A DNA stretch of 64,000 bases from Halocaridina rubra (taxonomy: Eukaryota; Arthropoda; Malacostraca; Decapoda; Atyidae), in assembly GCA_037179515.1 (NCBI GenBank), contig JAXCGZ010016983.1:151001-215000 (forward strand). Reading direction: 5' to 3'. This document shows positions 36,211 to 48,060 of this stretch, one piece after another. The notes under the pieces were generated by a model. That model saw nothing but the letters and a program-made list of their open reading frames with translations, was not told the DNA's origin and ran no database searches. How positions within the stretch are numbered: the first letter of the stretch is position 1; each line of letters starts with the position of its first letter. The position numbers were made by a program, and so were the translations under genes.

Positions 36211-36496
36211 TCAAGAAAATAATCATCAAATTCAGATTAAAGGTCTTAAGATAAAGATATTTTGATAATATGAGTTTCAGAGATAAATTTTACAACATGA
36301 TGCCATTTGCTGCACAAGTTATATGGGTAGCTACATATTAACAAAAAAGGGAGGGGGGGAATGCTCCATAATGTCTGCATCTTCACCCCTTCCATCAGTT
36401 GGCAGGAAGGCCTTCAGACTGTGCATTCTCACCCCTTCTATCATCTGCTATGCAGCAAGAAAAAGGGATTCACAATGGCTTGGATAACCACCTCTT

Positions 36497-36522
36497 AATA
36501 ATAATAATACTAATAAAAGTTA

Positions 36523-36553
<31 letters not shown>

Positions 36554-36563
36554 AATAATAATC

Positions 36564-36610
<47 letters not shown>
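36497..36610. repeat. (AAT)n microsatellite
   Basis: About 114 bases of imperfect AAT repeats. Confidence 0.95.
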
Positions 36611-38588
36611 TACAAGAAATGTTTAAGTGTGATATACTGTATCTATATGTATGAGAGAAACATCACAAGTTTGTCAATAACACACAACAATGATGTTCTC
36701 GTAGTATTTAATAAAATGTATGATGATAAACATCTGCAGTATCAACATGACTGTAACCATGACAAAAGCTTTGAAGATTTATCATTAAACTGCTTATAAA
36801 TTTTCAACTTGTAATGTCACTAATAACTTACATAAAACAAGGAAAAATGCTTGAAAACTACAAAAAAACATTTTTACTCACAAGGTTTTATACTGAAAAG
36901 TAATTAAGGCAAAACTAGAAACAATGCTGCACACTGACCATACAGAGGGCTGACGAAGAAGAAAAGTGCAAGAGGATTATTAGCTATCTAGGGCAGGAAA
37001 AACACGCAGCAGGGGCGACTCCAAAATACAAGTAGACAAGACATGAACACACATCATAATGAGTGATTATGCCATTATCCAACGCAACATGCAACGAATG
37101 TCATGTTGTTGCCTAGAGGGTGTTTACAGCCTCAGGTTTTCCTGATTTACCCTAACTCCAGCATCCTAACTTAAAAGTAATTTACTAATATTACGTCAAA
37201 GTCAATTATATAGCACTTTAATCCAATTCAACCTACATATTAATTCTTCACTCAATATGTCAAGACATCTCTGGGACAGGCTCAAATGCACCTTGTCCTT
37301 CAATCTTTCTGGTGTACCTCTAGTTTCAATGCCTGAATAACATGGAATAGAAGTCCTCTTCGCTAGTCTCTCATTGGTACTTCTATTTCCTGATAACTAA
37401 CAGTAAACAGCTTATACAGATTAACGGCAACTCTCCACCATTTTTCAGGTACTCTGTAGCAGCTTCCTTCACACTAGTAGCCTTTGAAGAACAATATTTT
37501 CAAATATAAAATCACGATTTCATTGCACTTCATCATTTCAAAAGATGAGGTCCTGTCTGTTCCATTTATATATCGTATTTAGGAGGAAAATGAAGAAGCA
37601 ATCACGATGCAATGAGATCAATGAAAATTTGATAAAACAGTAAAACCTAGACAAAATAACAGCTCCCAGAGGAACAATATTTCTTAGTGAAAGCAAAAAC
37701 TATTAGATACTGAACTTGAACACACAAATGCAAACACAGCCATTACATTGGACAGTAACAAAAAGTTACAGTGCAGCAGATCTGTAGCAAATTGCTGGAA
37801 TATGGCTTTTGACATTACTTCTGTTGTTTTTGGCTATCATTCTACTCCTGATTGTTTCCTTTGCACTGCAAATAGCTCTAGTACAGCCAAACAACACATT
37901 GTAAAGAGTATGCCAAAAAGAGTAACCAACATAGAATACTACTATGATACTCTTCTCTTTAGAGGGGGATCCAGTAAAATAAAAGTACTACTTCAAACCA
38001 CAGACAAATTACAAAAACCATAAACACAGGTCCATATGTTAAAGTTGTCAAAATTTCAGCATAATATATCATGATTAAATAGTAAGATGTCACAATATAA
38101 ATACCACTGTAACCTGATTTAAAAGTCTAAATAATTCCTTTACATGCATAGCCAGAGCAAATACGTCAATAGATAATTGTAGAGACAGAAAGTAAGGATC
38201 TAAGGTCATTACTCATCATGCTATACATCAAGAGCTTGTGACGATTTCCACAAAACTATGACACACTCTCCTACAGAAGAACTAGCTCTTCTATTCAAGC
38301 TCTAAGGGGGGAACTTTGGACATGAAGTTTTATTTACAAAGAAAATTAAATATACATGTCGCAGAGTTTGTAAATTCACGTTCAAGCCAAAAGAGGAAAC
38401 GGCAAAGGACGTCTGCCAAAAGAAAAATTACAATGTCGATAGTGTAGACAAAGATCACCACAAGTTTTTCAGATAGTTCAAGTTAATGTAAAAAAGGATG
38501 AAAAGATTAGTCACTTATGCTTTCATATGATGTACTATCTACAAGTGTTTGATATGTAATAGTCCTAAAGATTCAACTTTGGATTATA

Positions 38589-39327
<739 letters not shown>

Positions 39328-39446
39328 ATTTTTGGGTTACCCCCTTTAAAAGGAGACTTGCGATCACGGAAAGGATATTAAAAAAAAAAATATGAGAGGT
39401 AACGAGATGAACAGGAGTAGTAAATAATATTTTCAAAAATATAATA

Positions 39447-39447
39447 T

Positions 39448-39495
<48 letters not shown>
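39447..39495. repeat. (AAT)n microsatellite
   Basis: Trinucleotide run shortly after the large (AT)n array. Confidence 0.95.
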
Positions 39496-39496
<1 letters not shown>

Positions 39497-39740
39497 TTAT
39501 TATAAATAACACCTCCTGCACCAACTAAGTGGGTATACACATCTACGAAAACAGAGCCAAGGGAGTGTGATATAAGAATCATACATTTTTTCTCCAAGAT
39601 TTATCCGGCTGAGCCAGCAGTGGCTACAAATAATATAAAGGACTTGAGGTAGTAAAATTTTAACAGACCCTTCCCATAAACCTTCACATCTGACACGTCA
39701 AAACTCTCCCCACCTTTTGTTTCTTTTTTTTTTTCTAAAT

Positions 39741-39811
39741 GTTTCTTGGTCCCCACACCCTATGAGGACAATATTCTTTGCCCATCCTGGTGTCACACTC
39801 ATAAAAAAATT
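39741..39811 (+). mobile_element. 3' end of jockey-like LINE family
   Basis: GTTTCTTGG, ATGAGGACAATATTCTTTGC, CCATCCTGGTGTCACACTCA then poly(A). Same terminal block as the LINE at 31,350 and the copies at 47,977, 52,395 and 57,062. Confidence 0.7.
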
Positions 39812-40883
39812 ATAATCACCTCCTCTTCCAGATGCAATGTAGCAAGAAAAATAAAAATAAGAAAAAGATAGAATAAAATTTCTGATAAAAAATTAAAAAT
39901 AATATATCCATAAATACCTGACGATACAACATTCACGTGAAATAATAACTGTAACAATGATCATTAAATTACTTCCAGTTAATAACATCATAACTTCACA
40001 CTCATGCTTAATTTATACAAACTAGGCCTCAGGGAGGTACTTTGGGGAGAAGAGGAGGCATCACAGCAATATAAAAATATAAAATCTCAAACATTCTCTC
40101 AGTCAATCAAAAGTCAGGCAGAAATATTTCAGAGTTCTCATTGGTCAAGAGGTCTGATATGTCAACCCATAAGGAATGAATATATGAGGAGGGCAGCCAG
40201 TTGGACATGTTGAACTTTAAATACTGTAAAACTCTAAGGATATTGAATCCATATACTGTACAGATAAATTACTAACCTAGAAACGCAGAACTACATCCAA
40301 GAAGACATGGCTAATGATACAATAAATATGAGGAACTGTAGTCAAGTTGTAGATACTAAATTTACGTTACCAACCAATAATTTAATGATTGCACATTATC
40401 ATAACCTTGCAACTCCTCTAAATGAAATATTTCACTATCAGAAGTCATGAGTAAAAATCAGCAAAAGCATGGCTGTGAAATCCTCCACACAAGAGAAGTT
40501 AAGTATGATTCTGATCGATGGGAAAGCACGAATGCTATGCGAGCACCTTGCGGATCCCTTTCATCACAGAAGTAACCCACAGATGAACTAGTGATTTATT
40601 CGTAAGCCTCTTCCATATCGTAGTAGAACTCTGACCAATGGAATTTTCAAGCAAAGAATTATTATTGTACATCCTAAAAGGTGGAAGCATATCGTAGACT
40701 CAATAATCTACTTTCCATAAGATACATACAGTAACTAGTGGCCATAATGGCCACAATAATGTTTTGGTTCCTCTTTAACAAAACAAAACAAAAAATGTTT
40801 TCAAGGGAAAAGTCTTTCATATATTATTATCATTACGATTACAAATTATGCCACAATTTGTTTGCCACTTCACTAGTTACATT

Positions 40884-41025
40884 TAATCCCCATTATGGGA
40901 GTAGACACAAATATACTGGGGATGGGGAACTAAAGCTCAATACCCTTCCTAATGCCTTGCAGCGGACTCGATTGTGGGTTTATCACCTCACCTCTCGCGT
41001 CGAGTTCTAACAGTTGCATCACTGT
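40884..41025 (-). repeat. tRNA-derived SINE-A, copy 3
   Basis: Minus-strand CAACTGTTAGAACTCGACGC, AAACCCACAATCGAGTCC, GGAAGGGTATTGAGC and the tail TCCCATAATGGGGATTAA, in the family order. Confidence 0.62.
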
Positions 41026-41626
41026 CAATCCCAAATGATACTGTGGTTAATAAAAATGTTCTATAAGCATGCTCTATGACCTTACTCTCTTACAATAACC
41101 CAATTATTCTACTTTTTAAGATGAAGCAATATCCCATGTAAACAAGCAGGGTGGCCACAGATGAACTTAATAGGAAGCAGCTGGAATTCATAGCACCTCT
41201 TCCATCAGCTACATTTTAAAAGAAAAACACTTACAGGAGGATAGGATTGCCAAACATCTCCATACATAAAATTACATGAACCATAATTTAAACCTTTCAG
41301 TAGTAACTTTACGGAGAAATATAACTTAAAACATAAGATATTTCGCAAGATTAAACATTAATTCTAGAGAACTCAAAAAAAGTCTTAAAATTTTCATATC
41401 AGTGACTACTAATTAAGTCTTATTATCTGGGCATTAGGACATGGGTCAATTATGGATGCTATATCCCGCTTAAAGTTATCATTCCATAAGTAAAAAAAAA
41501 ATGTCTCTTAATATGATACCATATGCTTCTATGGATAGTAGGAAAAACTAGACAAAGAAGGAAGCTACAGGAGATCTTAAAACCTTGCTCATCCTCACTC
41601 CTTCTATTAGCAGTTCTGGTGGCAAT

Positions 41627-41635
41627 AATAATTAT

Positions 41636-41712
<77 letters not shown>

Positions 41713-41745
41713 TACCAGTAATAATAATAAAATAATAATAATATA
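41627..41745. repeat. (AAT)n microsatellite
   Basis: About 119 bases, with one GATACCAGT interruption, only 300 bases from Cbl exon 8. Confidence 0.95.
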
Positions 41746-42041
41746 GTGGAATTAATATACAGCATATGTTTTTGAGCATTTCTACAGGTACTACACTGCT
41801 AAAGGGATGTACAATAATCATTCACAGCTTTCTTAGGCTTCTGCTTAAGCAAAATGCTGCCAGACATACAAGAGTACAACAGTCACTCATACAAAGCTGT
41901 TTACAGAATTTATGTTATGCAACTTTAGGCCTTTTTGATACAGCAAAAAGCCTCATTTGCAGCTTTGAGATGCACTTTAAAAGGCTTGTTTTTATTTATG
42001 TTCTCTTGCTTCCAGCTGAACAGTAATTATTCTAACACTAC

Positions 42042-42188
42042 CTCATCCTCCTCCTCCATATCGATCAACTGTCCGCTCTGCAGGGAATGTGTTCTGTGTT
42101 GCTTGTGGGGGTCAAAAGGATCTACTATGATCGTTTCCGTTCCTTTAATTTCCGCTCGGCAAAATGGGCACCCTTGTCCTTCAGAATC
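42042..42188 (-). CDS. Cbl: Cbl exon 8: end of RING finger and acidic tail
   Basis: Residues 396-444. [18 protein letters not shown] supplies the last two zinc-ligand cysteines. [12 protein letters not shown] is the conserved post-RING segment, and an acidic run MEEEDE follows. The exon is spliced at a GTAGTG donor, which is weaker than the other donors of this gene. If that donor is skipped, the frame adds VVLE and stops at 42,027-42,029, giving a form of about 448 residues that lacks the tail and UBA. Drosophila Cbl also has a short form ending shortly after the RING. Confidence 0.9.
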
Positions 42189-42442
42189 CTGGCGGAGAAA
42201 AGTGAAGAAACAAATAAAGCACAAGGAGCAACTGGCCTCGATAATTTAACCTTAACAACTAAAGTACGTCATCTGCATATAACATATTGCTTCAGTTTGT
42301 TTTTAGCAGTAAGGAAACTCGAAAAAATACACATCTCCTTCCTTAACTCGCCTTAGTTTTTTAGATAATTTGGGAACAGAAACATAAAACTACTGCCAGT
42401 ACTATCATCTACAATAATTCCTTTAAATTTCATCCTGCTTAC

Positions 42443-42583
42443 CTGCCATAACGTTAAACAAGGTGTACACAACAGGTGTCCACATGGTTCTATTCTGATA
42501 TCTTTGTCATTTTCCGCACAGATTTTGCACAGCTGAAAAGTTGACCCCATTTCACAGTACAGCTCATACTGTTCTTGTGTTAC
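42443..42583 (-). CDS. Cbl: Cbl exon 7: linker helix and first half of RING finger
   Basis: Residues 349-395. It starts [20 protein letters not shown]. Tyr357 aligns with the regulatory linker tyrosine Tyr371 of c-CBL, whose phosphorylation opens the RING to its E2. The first zinc ligands follow: [10 protein letters not shown], then [11 protein letters not shown], giving the CxxC, C-x-H and CxxC spacing of a RING. It ends LTLWQ at a GTAAGC donor, phase 0. Confidence 0.94.
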
Positions 42584-43015
42584 CTGTGAAAATACAGACG
42601 GAAAAAAATTAACAGAGTTGGATAAATAAAGTATATATTAAAGGGGCTGCTAGAGTTCAGTTGAACCTTGCAGTTTTTCATTGTTCCATATACGAGTATG
42701 AGAAGTGTTTTTTTAAGCAAGAATAATCACTATCACAAACTTTGGATAGATTGTGCAGTAGTTTGGAGTTGAGGCAGTAATTAGCTGAGACTGATAAATC
42801 AAATCAAGGTATACCAGTTTTGAGGATCAATGAAAACTAGGGATAATTACAATGACAAAGATAACTGTACTTATTATACTGAATTTAATAACCATACCTA
42901 CAAAAACAACAAACATATAGTTACATTGGAGTTGCACTGTCATATGGGAATTGCCTAAGAGAGGTCCTAACCAGGAATGTTAATAGAGATTGTAATTGTA
43001 ACTAAATATCATTAC

Positions 43016-43094
43016 CTTTATGTGATCTTCAGGAGTAGCTTGGACCACCCAAGACAAGTCGGGGTTCAGGTTTCGACCGTCTGGATATAAATAG
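43016..43094 (-). CDS. Cbl: Cbl exon 6: end of SH2-like domain
   Basis: Residues about 322-348. A short 79-base exon read as FYLYPDGRNLNPDLSWVVQ then ATPEDHIK. It closes the TKB and ends at phase 0 on GTAATG, just before the linker helix. Both the acceptor (TTCCAG) and the phase fit its neighbours. Confidence 0.9.
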
Positions 43095-43948
43095 CTGGAA
43101 GAAAAAAAATCAGAAGAAATAAGGACAATATTGATAATCCTCACTAATATTAATCTAATAATGACTTGTAATGAGCAGCTTGTGTCTTCTGAGAAACTAC
43201 TTTATCGTGACAAAACAAGAAAACTGAACACACCACAAAAAGTGAAAGCATATATTATCTGAATACAAGTAGCCCTTCTGAAGATACTTACAAATAGTAA
43301 ATGTATATATTTCATGGATATAAGTGGTCCTTTTGAGGAAAAACATCTACATCAACAGAGGCATACACGCAATAGTAATGTTACTTTAATTTCAAGATCT
43401 TCAACATAAAACATGGTCGAGTTTAAAAAAAAAATATGCATCTTAAGAGATATTGATGAGCACTCAACCTAACAAAATCTATGAAACAATTTTATATACC
43501 GTTTATTTAACCACAGTTCAATACCATGTCATTTCATACATAAACCAAAATTAGAAGGCTGGTCACTACTGTTACAATAAAAACTAATGCAGGGCTGAAG
43601 CCATTGGTCTTATAAGCATCCCTTTGTTAAACATGGGTAACACAGTATAATCAAGTTGCAAAGTTTTGCAGCGAAGTATATAAAGAGATAAATGATAACG
43701 AATCATACATCAATACGTGTATATCCAAAAAAGTGAAAACACTTTACAACTAATCACTAAGAAAACTTCATTGAGTCAGAATCACTTTATTATCTCCCCA
43801 GAGATTATAAAGATATTTATACTTAAAAAAAAATTGACACAGAGGTCTGCTTAGAAGTCTCAACTGGTCCCTAGATTCCAAAAAGTTTAGTGATTTTGAT
43901 AAACGACACTGATCATAACCACCCCTTCTATTCATATACTGTATACGC

Positions 43949-44103
43949 AATTCCCCTTTCAAGCAGGTAGCCGAGTCAAAGCGCATATTCACCAAAACTA
44001 TTATACATCAATCACTCCTCTTAGCTTCTTGAGAATAAAGGCCTCTCATAAGTCATCCCAGCTCCCTGCTTGGGTAACCTACAGGGAAAGTGGGCAAAAT
44101 CTT
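43949..44103 (-). repeat. Dispersed RTE-linked 3' segment, copy 3
   Basis: CAATTCCCCTTTCAAGCAGG, AGCCGAGTCAAAGCGC, ATTCACCAAAAC, CCTGCTTGGGTAACC in family order. It extends further than copies 1 and 2. Confidence 0.72.
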
Positions 44104-44339
44104 CCGACATGAGGCTCGACAACTGCAGCTGGTTTAACCCTGACACTAAATAAGTAAATAATATCCAGGATATAAATACTGTATAAGCAACTTACATATT
44201 TCACATTATTTTATACTTAAATTTTAACATTTAACATGCAACTATGACAACAGAGTTCCAAGACATCATATTCATAAAGAGGATAACCAAAGCACCTGAT
44301 ACAGTGCATATTTATATACCTACATACATATACAAAGGA

Positions 44340-44495
44340 GCAATCCCCCTTATAAGGGAGGTGGCTGAGTCAAAGCAAACACATTCACCAAAACCAAAAA
44401 TACTTCAAGCACTCCTCTAAGATCCTTGGGGATAGTTACCACAATCTCCCACCACCATCCTGCTTGGGTCACCCAAAGGGTAAGTGGGGAAGGTC
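44340..44495 (-). repeat. Dispersed RTE-linked 3' segment, copy 4
   Basis: CAATCCCCCTTATAAGGGAG, GGCTGAGTCAAAGC, ACATTCACCAAAAC, CATCCTGCTTGGGTCACCCA. Same order and extent as copy 3. Confidence 0.75.
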
Positions 44496-44552
44496 CTTAT
44501 GCAATATAAGGTAAAAAACGAAATGAAAAAAATAAATAAAAATTATACTTAC

Positions 44553-44690
44553 AACCCCTCTCTATGTCCATCCAGTAATGCTTGACATAAACTCTTATTC
44601 TGGGGTATGGTTTGAAGTATACTTCCCTCGCTGGTGACATAACCTATTGCCCACTGCCCTAATCGCGTACAAGATAACCTGAAGACATAG
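44553..44690 (-). CDS. Cbl: Cbl exon 5: SH2-like phosphotyrosine-binding pocket
   Basis: Residues about 276-321. The exon begins [20 protein letters not shown]. Arg280 corresponds to the phosphotyrosine-contacting Arg294 of human c-CBL, and Gly292 corresponds to Gly306, the site of the classical loss-of-function change. Both are intact, so substrate binding should be retained. It continues [22 protein letters not shown] to a GTAAGT donor, splitting a phenylalanine codon. Confidence 0.93.
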
Positions 44691-44983
44691 CTGAAAGACA
44701 GATAAGGAAAAGAAAATAGTAAAATGTAATTTTTTATAACAATATTATAATGTCTACAATGAAACGTGACTTTAATCTTAAATCTAGACATGTAATTGAC
44801 TTGCAAAAATATATGCTGCAATATGCATCGTATAATGCACAGATAAGGTGATCATTTTACATATCCCAAGAGACATGAATTACTTTCTTTTGAACAGAAG
44901 AGTTTAGGCAGGACCTATAAGTTTAACAAACTTTGTGTCCTGCACATACCATGAAGAACATACATGTAAATAAAAGACTGTAC

Positions 44984-45115
44984 CTTCCAGGTTTATTGAT
45001 ATATTTTTGCAGTCTTGCTTTCACCTCATCATACGTTAAAAATGCAACATAACCAGGATGTGTGACAGCCAAAATTTGCCAATTTCGTAATAGCGTCGGC
45101 CAGGGTTGAAATAAT
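44984..45115 (-). CDS. Cbl: Cbl exon 4: EF-hand to SH2-like junction
   Basis: Residues about 232-275. A TTTGCAG acceptor leads into [38 protein letters not shown] and INKPG. This is the highly conserved start of the Cbl variant SH2 domain. The donor GTACAG splits a serine codon with exon 5. Confidence 0.93.
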
Positions 45116-45632
45116 CTGCAAAGAAAATTATATATGGTGAAATGTCACAAGAACAGGTATCTAAAGCTAGAGAAGTTAGCTGCGGGGGAGAAAGACTGCC
45201 GTAGCCATGTTTTCTGTGTCGCAATAACTGACTAAAAAAGAAAAAGAGAAAGGACTGGCTATTCCTTCCCAAAGACCTGCTATGGGAAGGGTTGGGAAAG
45301 TGCAGCATACAATAAAGACTTACTGTCACCCCTTTCCACATTTTTATGCCCCGTTTATTTTAAAAAGTGACCACAGGAAAAATAGCAGACAGAAGAGAAG
45401 TCAGGAGGGGTATGTTGAAGACCTGTTGCTATATTCTCGTATAACAATTTTTACATTTGTAGCTACCCTGACTGTCTTAACATATGGCATCATTCTGTAA
45501 AACAATAATAACGCTGATACTGAAAACAGCAATGACAACATTCCAATACTAAGATGATGAAGAATGATAAAAATATGGCATTTTAAACAAGATAAAAAAG
45601 ACAAATTTACTTAAAATACTTCTTTTTCTCAC

Positions 45633-45779
45633 CTTGTGAAAACGTCAAATTCAAAACTGGAGATATAGTCGTTACAGGTAAGGTCAATGGTTGATTTTAA
45701 TGCCATTGCCTCCAAACCTGACCCTATTGGATGTACTTCACTTAGTGTATCTCGAAAACATCGCCACGGAACTACTGTC
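45633..45779 (-). CDS. Cbl: Cbl exon 3: EF-hand region
   Basis: Residues about 183-231. After a TTTCAG acceptor the frame reads [19 protein letters not shown], then [20 protein letters not shown] and [10 protein letters not shown]. This is the calcium-binding EF-hand part of the TKB that packs between the helical bundle and the SH2-like domain. The donor is GTGAGA, and the last arginine codon is split with exon 4. Confidence 0.93.
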
Positions 45780-46625
45780 CTGAAAGGCAAAATAACAGCT
45801 TTAACATATTTAATGTCTAAGAGCTATAAATAAAAACAAAAATGGAAAACAGATTTAAAGACTCCCTGCAGATGTCTGACTCTGCAAATATTAGCTACTC
45901 TAGTTTTTTCCTATAATACAAAGATATGATAAGTTAAAAACGTCTACCATATTTATATCAAATAGTAACAGAACAGTTACACCAATAATACATGTGAATG
46001 TTGCTTTTAAGTTATAAATTGTCTACGGAGTTTTCCAATCAATATGTTTCAAGACTTCAGATAGCAAAGCAGAAAAGATCTTCATTAATCTAAGGTGAAA
46101 AAATATAAGAAAAAAAGGGGAATTGCCCAAATTAAGATTTATACTGATTTGCACATAAAATTTCTGAAGTTTAAAAATACGCAATAAGCAGGATAATAAA
46201 AAAAAATATGTGTACAGTACTTTGATGGTAGACAATAAGCTGTTCATACAATCATTCTTGCTAACATATGTGATATCAATACTGCATGCATAGGGATAAT
46301 AAAAGTTTTTTCAAGGTTACTGCAATATCACACTAATATCTTTTATTCTTGTAACCCTTTACTCAGAGTGATTTACAGGTATTGTTGATTAAATATCTTA
46401 TCACATATAGCAGATATAAATAAAAACAATGAAAGCAAAATATAAGCAAATAAAAATTATACTCTTGATGGTATAGGTAAAATACTAATAAAAAAAACAG
46501 TAACTACAGCTATGACAAGCTCTCTACAAATACAATAATTAATTGGTTCTCTCTTGCATGCTATCTGTATTTTATCCTAAATAATGAACACTGAATCAAA
46601 TGCAACAGCAAAAAGCAATACATAC
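45780..46625 (-). other. Cbl intron 2
   Basis: AT-rich intron with no gene or repeat recognised. Confidence 0.65.
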
Positions 46626-46867
46626 TTATCGCCGAAACATTTTTTCCAAAAATCCGCAGCATCTCCTTTCGTAATTCTGAACTGATCCCCAGCGAACGAC
46701 CCTTGTGGAAAAGTTGCTTTTAGTTCAGACAACATATGAGAGAAGACGAGAGAGAGCTTGGTTAAGTTTCGTCTATAATGCGAACTTTCATCAAACATGA
46801 GTTCTTTTCCCTCTTTGAAGAGCCGCAGGGCCTGCTTGCACTTGCGCATCATGTTTTCAACGAAGAC
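46626..46867 (-). CDS. Cbl: Cbl exon 2: rest of four-helix bundle, start of EF-hand
   Basis: Residues 103 to about 182. It starts [10 protein letters not shown] after a CTCCAG acceptor and contains [27 protein letters not shown] and [18 protein letters not shown], the best conserved Cbl bundle segments. The final lysine codon is split: AA at a GTATGT donor, with the G in the next exon. The length of 242 bases gives the phase needed by exon 3. Confidence 0.93.
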
Positions 46868-46997
46868 CTGGAGAAAAAAAAACTTTAGAATACAGTACAG
46901 TACTTTAATATTACTAAGTTAATGCTGAAAAATTAATCTAAAGTCATATCTACCTCAAAATACTCGTATGCTAGGAAAAATAATACATTGAATTACA

Positions 46998-47245
46998 GCA
47001 TAGTCTTCTTCTTTCTCTGCATCTTATCTCACATCTATGTGGGGTCGATATTTCTGACAGTTCTTCACCACTTAGTACAGTCATATACAACATCTTCTGA
47101 CTGCTGCTTTTCCGTCAAATCCTCCTTAATGTTGTACATCCATTTCCACTTCAGACTTCCTCTCCTTTTCCTTCCCTGTACTTCCATTCCCATAACTTAC
47201 TTCCTCACATATGCCTCATCTCATCACATGGCCATACCATTAGCC
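46998..47245 (-). mobile_element. RTE-type LINE 3' fragment, copy 2
   Basis: Minus strand WYGHVMR, then (with stops and shifts) GNGSTGKEKERKSEVEMDVQ and AATATCGACCCCACATA, ending GAAAGAAGAAGAC. Matches the fragment in the Copia element at 21,171-21,658 along the last 240 bases. Confidence 0.78.
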
Positions 47246-47620
47246 AGAACACAATAGTCTAAATACCAAAAATAAAACATTGATTGTATCTATAGCATCT
47301 TCATCACCTCTAGTGATTGTTACATATTCCCAGTTAACATTATCACTAAAAATTTTGTTTGCTGTTGTTCCTAAAGCTGAACAGCCCGAGTCCCTAATGA
47401 GGGCCACCGCCGATCCCAAGCTTTCCCACAGAGTTCTCAAGCAGCATATGTTGTGTTGTTGGAGTATGTGGTTGTAAACAGTGCCATCTTTCACAATGTG
47501 TTTGATTATATGAGGTGATATGTTAACATCCAGGACAGGCATCACTGAGATATGAAACCAATGAAACAAAAACAAAGTAGATGTATGCTCGCAAATCACT
47601 TCACAAATGTCAAGAACCAA
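47240..47620 (-). other. 126-codon open frame, function unknown
   Basis: An open frame in Cbl intron 1 that runs straight into the RTE tail. Its sequence is of mixed composition, not low-complexity. The segment NKIFSDNVNWEYVTI faintly recalls the BH1 motif of Bcl-2-family proteins (FSDG..NWGR), but the key glycine and arginine are missing and the rest does not clearly fit. It may be part of a retrocopy or chance. I assign no function. Confidence 0.25.
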
Positions 47621-47976
47621 CTACATCTGGGAATGACTTATCACTAGAGTACAAAGAACGTCCTCCCTTTGCCATACCATATGTAATAGCAAGAAAGGTC
47701 TCAATAACAGTGAAAACAAAAAGATATAAGTTTTCTACATAGCACAAATTATTGCTGACTCAAAAGATTTACTTTTGTAATAGTCACCAAGACTTACTTT
47801 TTCAAAACTATCAGTTATTCACCATATGGTAATGATGTCTTCGTAAAGTTTGCTCAGTGAAGGCCTCTGCAGAATTTAATCGTTTCCAATGACATAATAC
47901 AAAAGTTGACACCTAGATTACATTCAGCCTCCAAAAAATCTGGAATACTTATCATAGCTCCACTATAGGTAATCTC

Positions 47977-48060
47977 TGTTTCTCTCTACTCCCAGACCCA
48001 ATGAGGGCAATTTTCTTTGCCCATCCTCGTGTGTCACATTCATAAAAAAAAATAAAATAA
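47977..48060 (+). mobile_element. 3' end of jockey-like LINE family
   Basis: GTTTCTCTCTACTCCCAGAC, ATGAGGGCAATTTTCTTTGC, CCATCCTCGTGTGTCACATT followed by CATAAAAAAA. Same terminal block as the other copies. Confidence 0.7.

Larger units (their letters stand above)
43095..44552 (-). other. Cbl intron 5
   Basis: AT-rich intron. It contains two copies of the dispersed RTE-linked 3' segment in the same orientation (43,949-44,103 and 44,340-44,495) and nothing else supported. Confidence 0.65.

Noticed and set aside
45036..45341. Minus-strand 101-codon frame
   Set aside because: Out of frame across Cbl exon 4 and its intron; the exon 4 frame with Cbl similarity is different.
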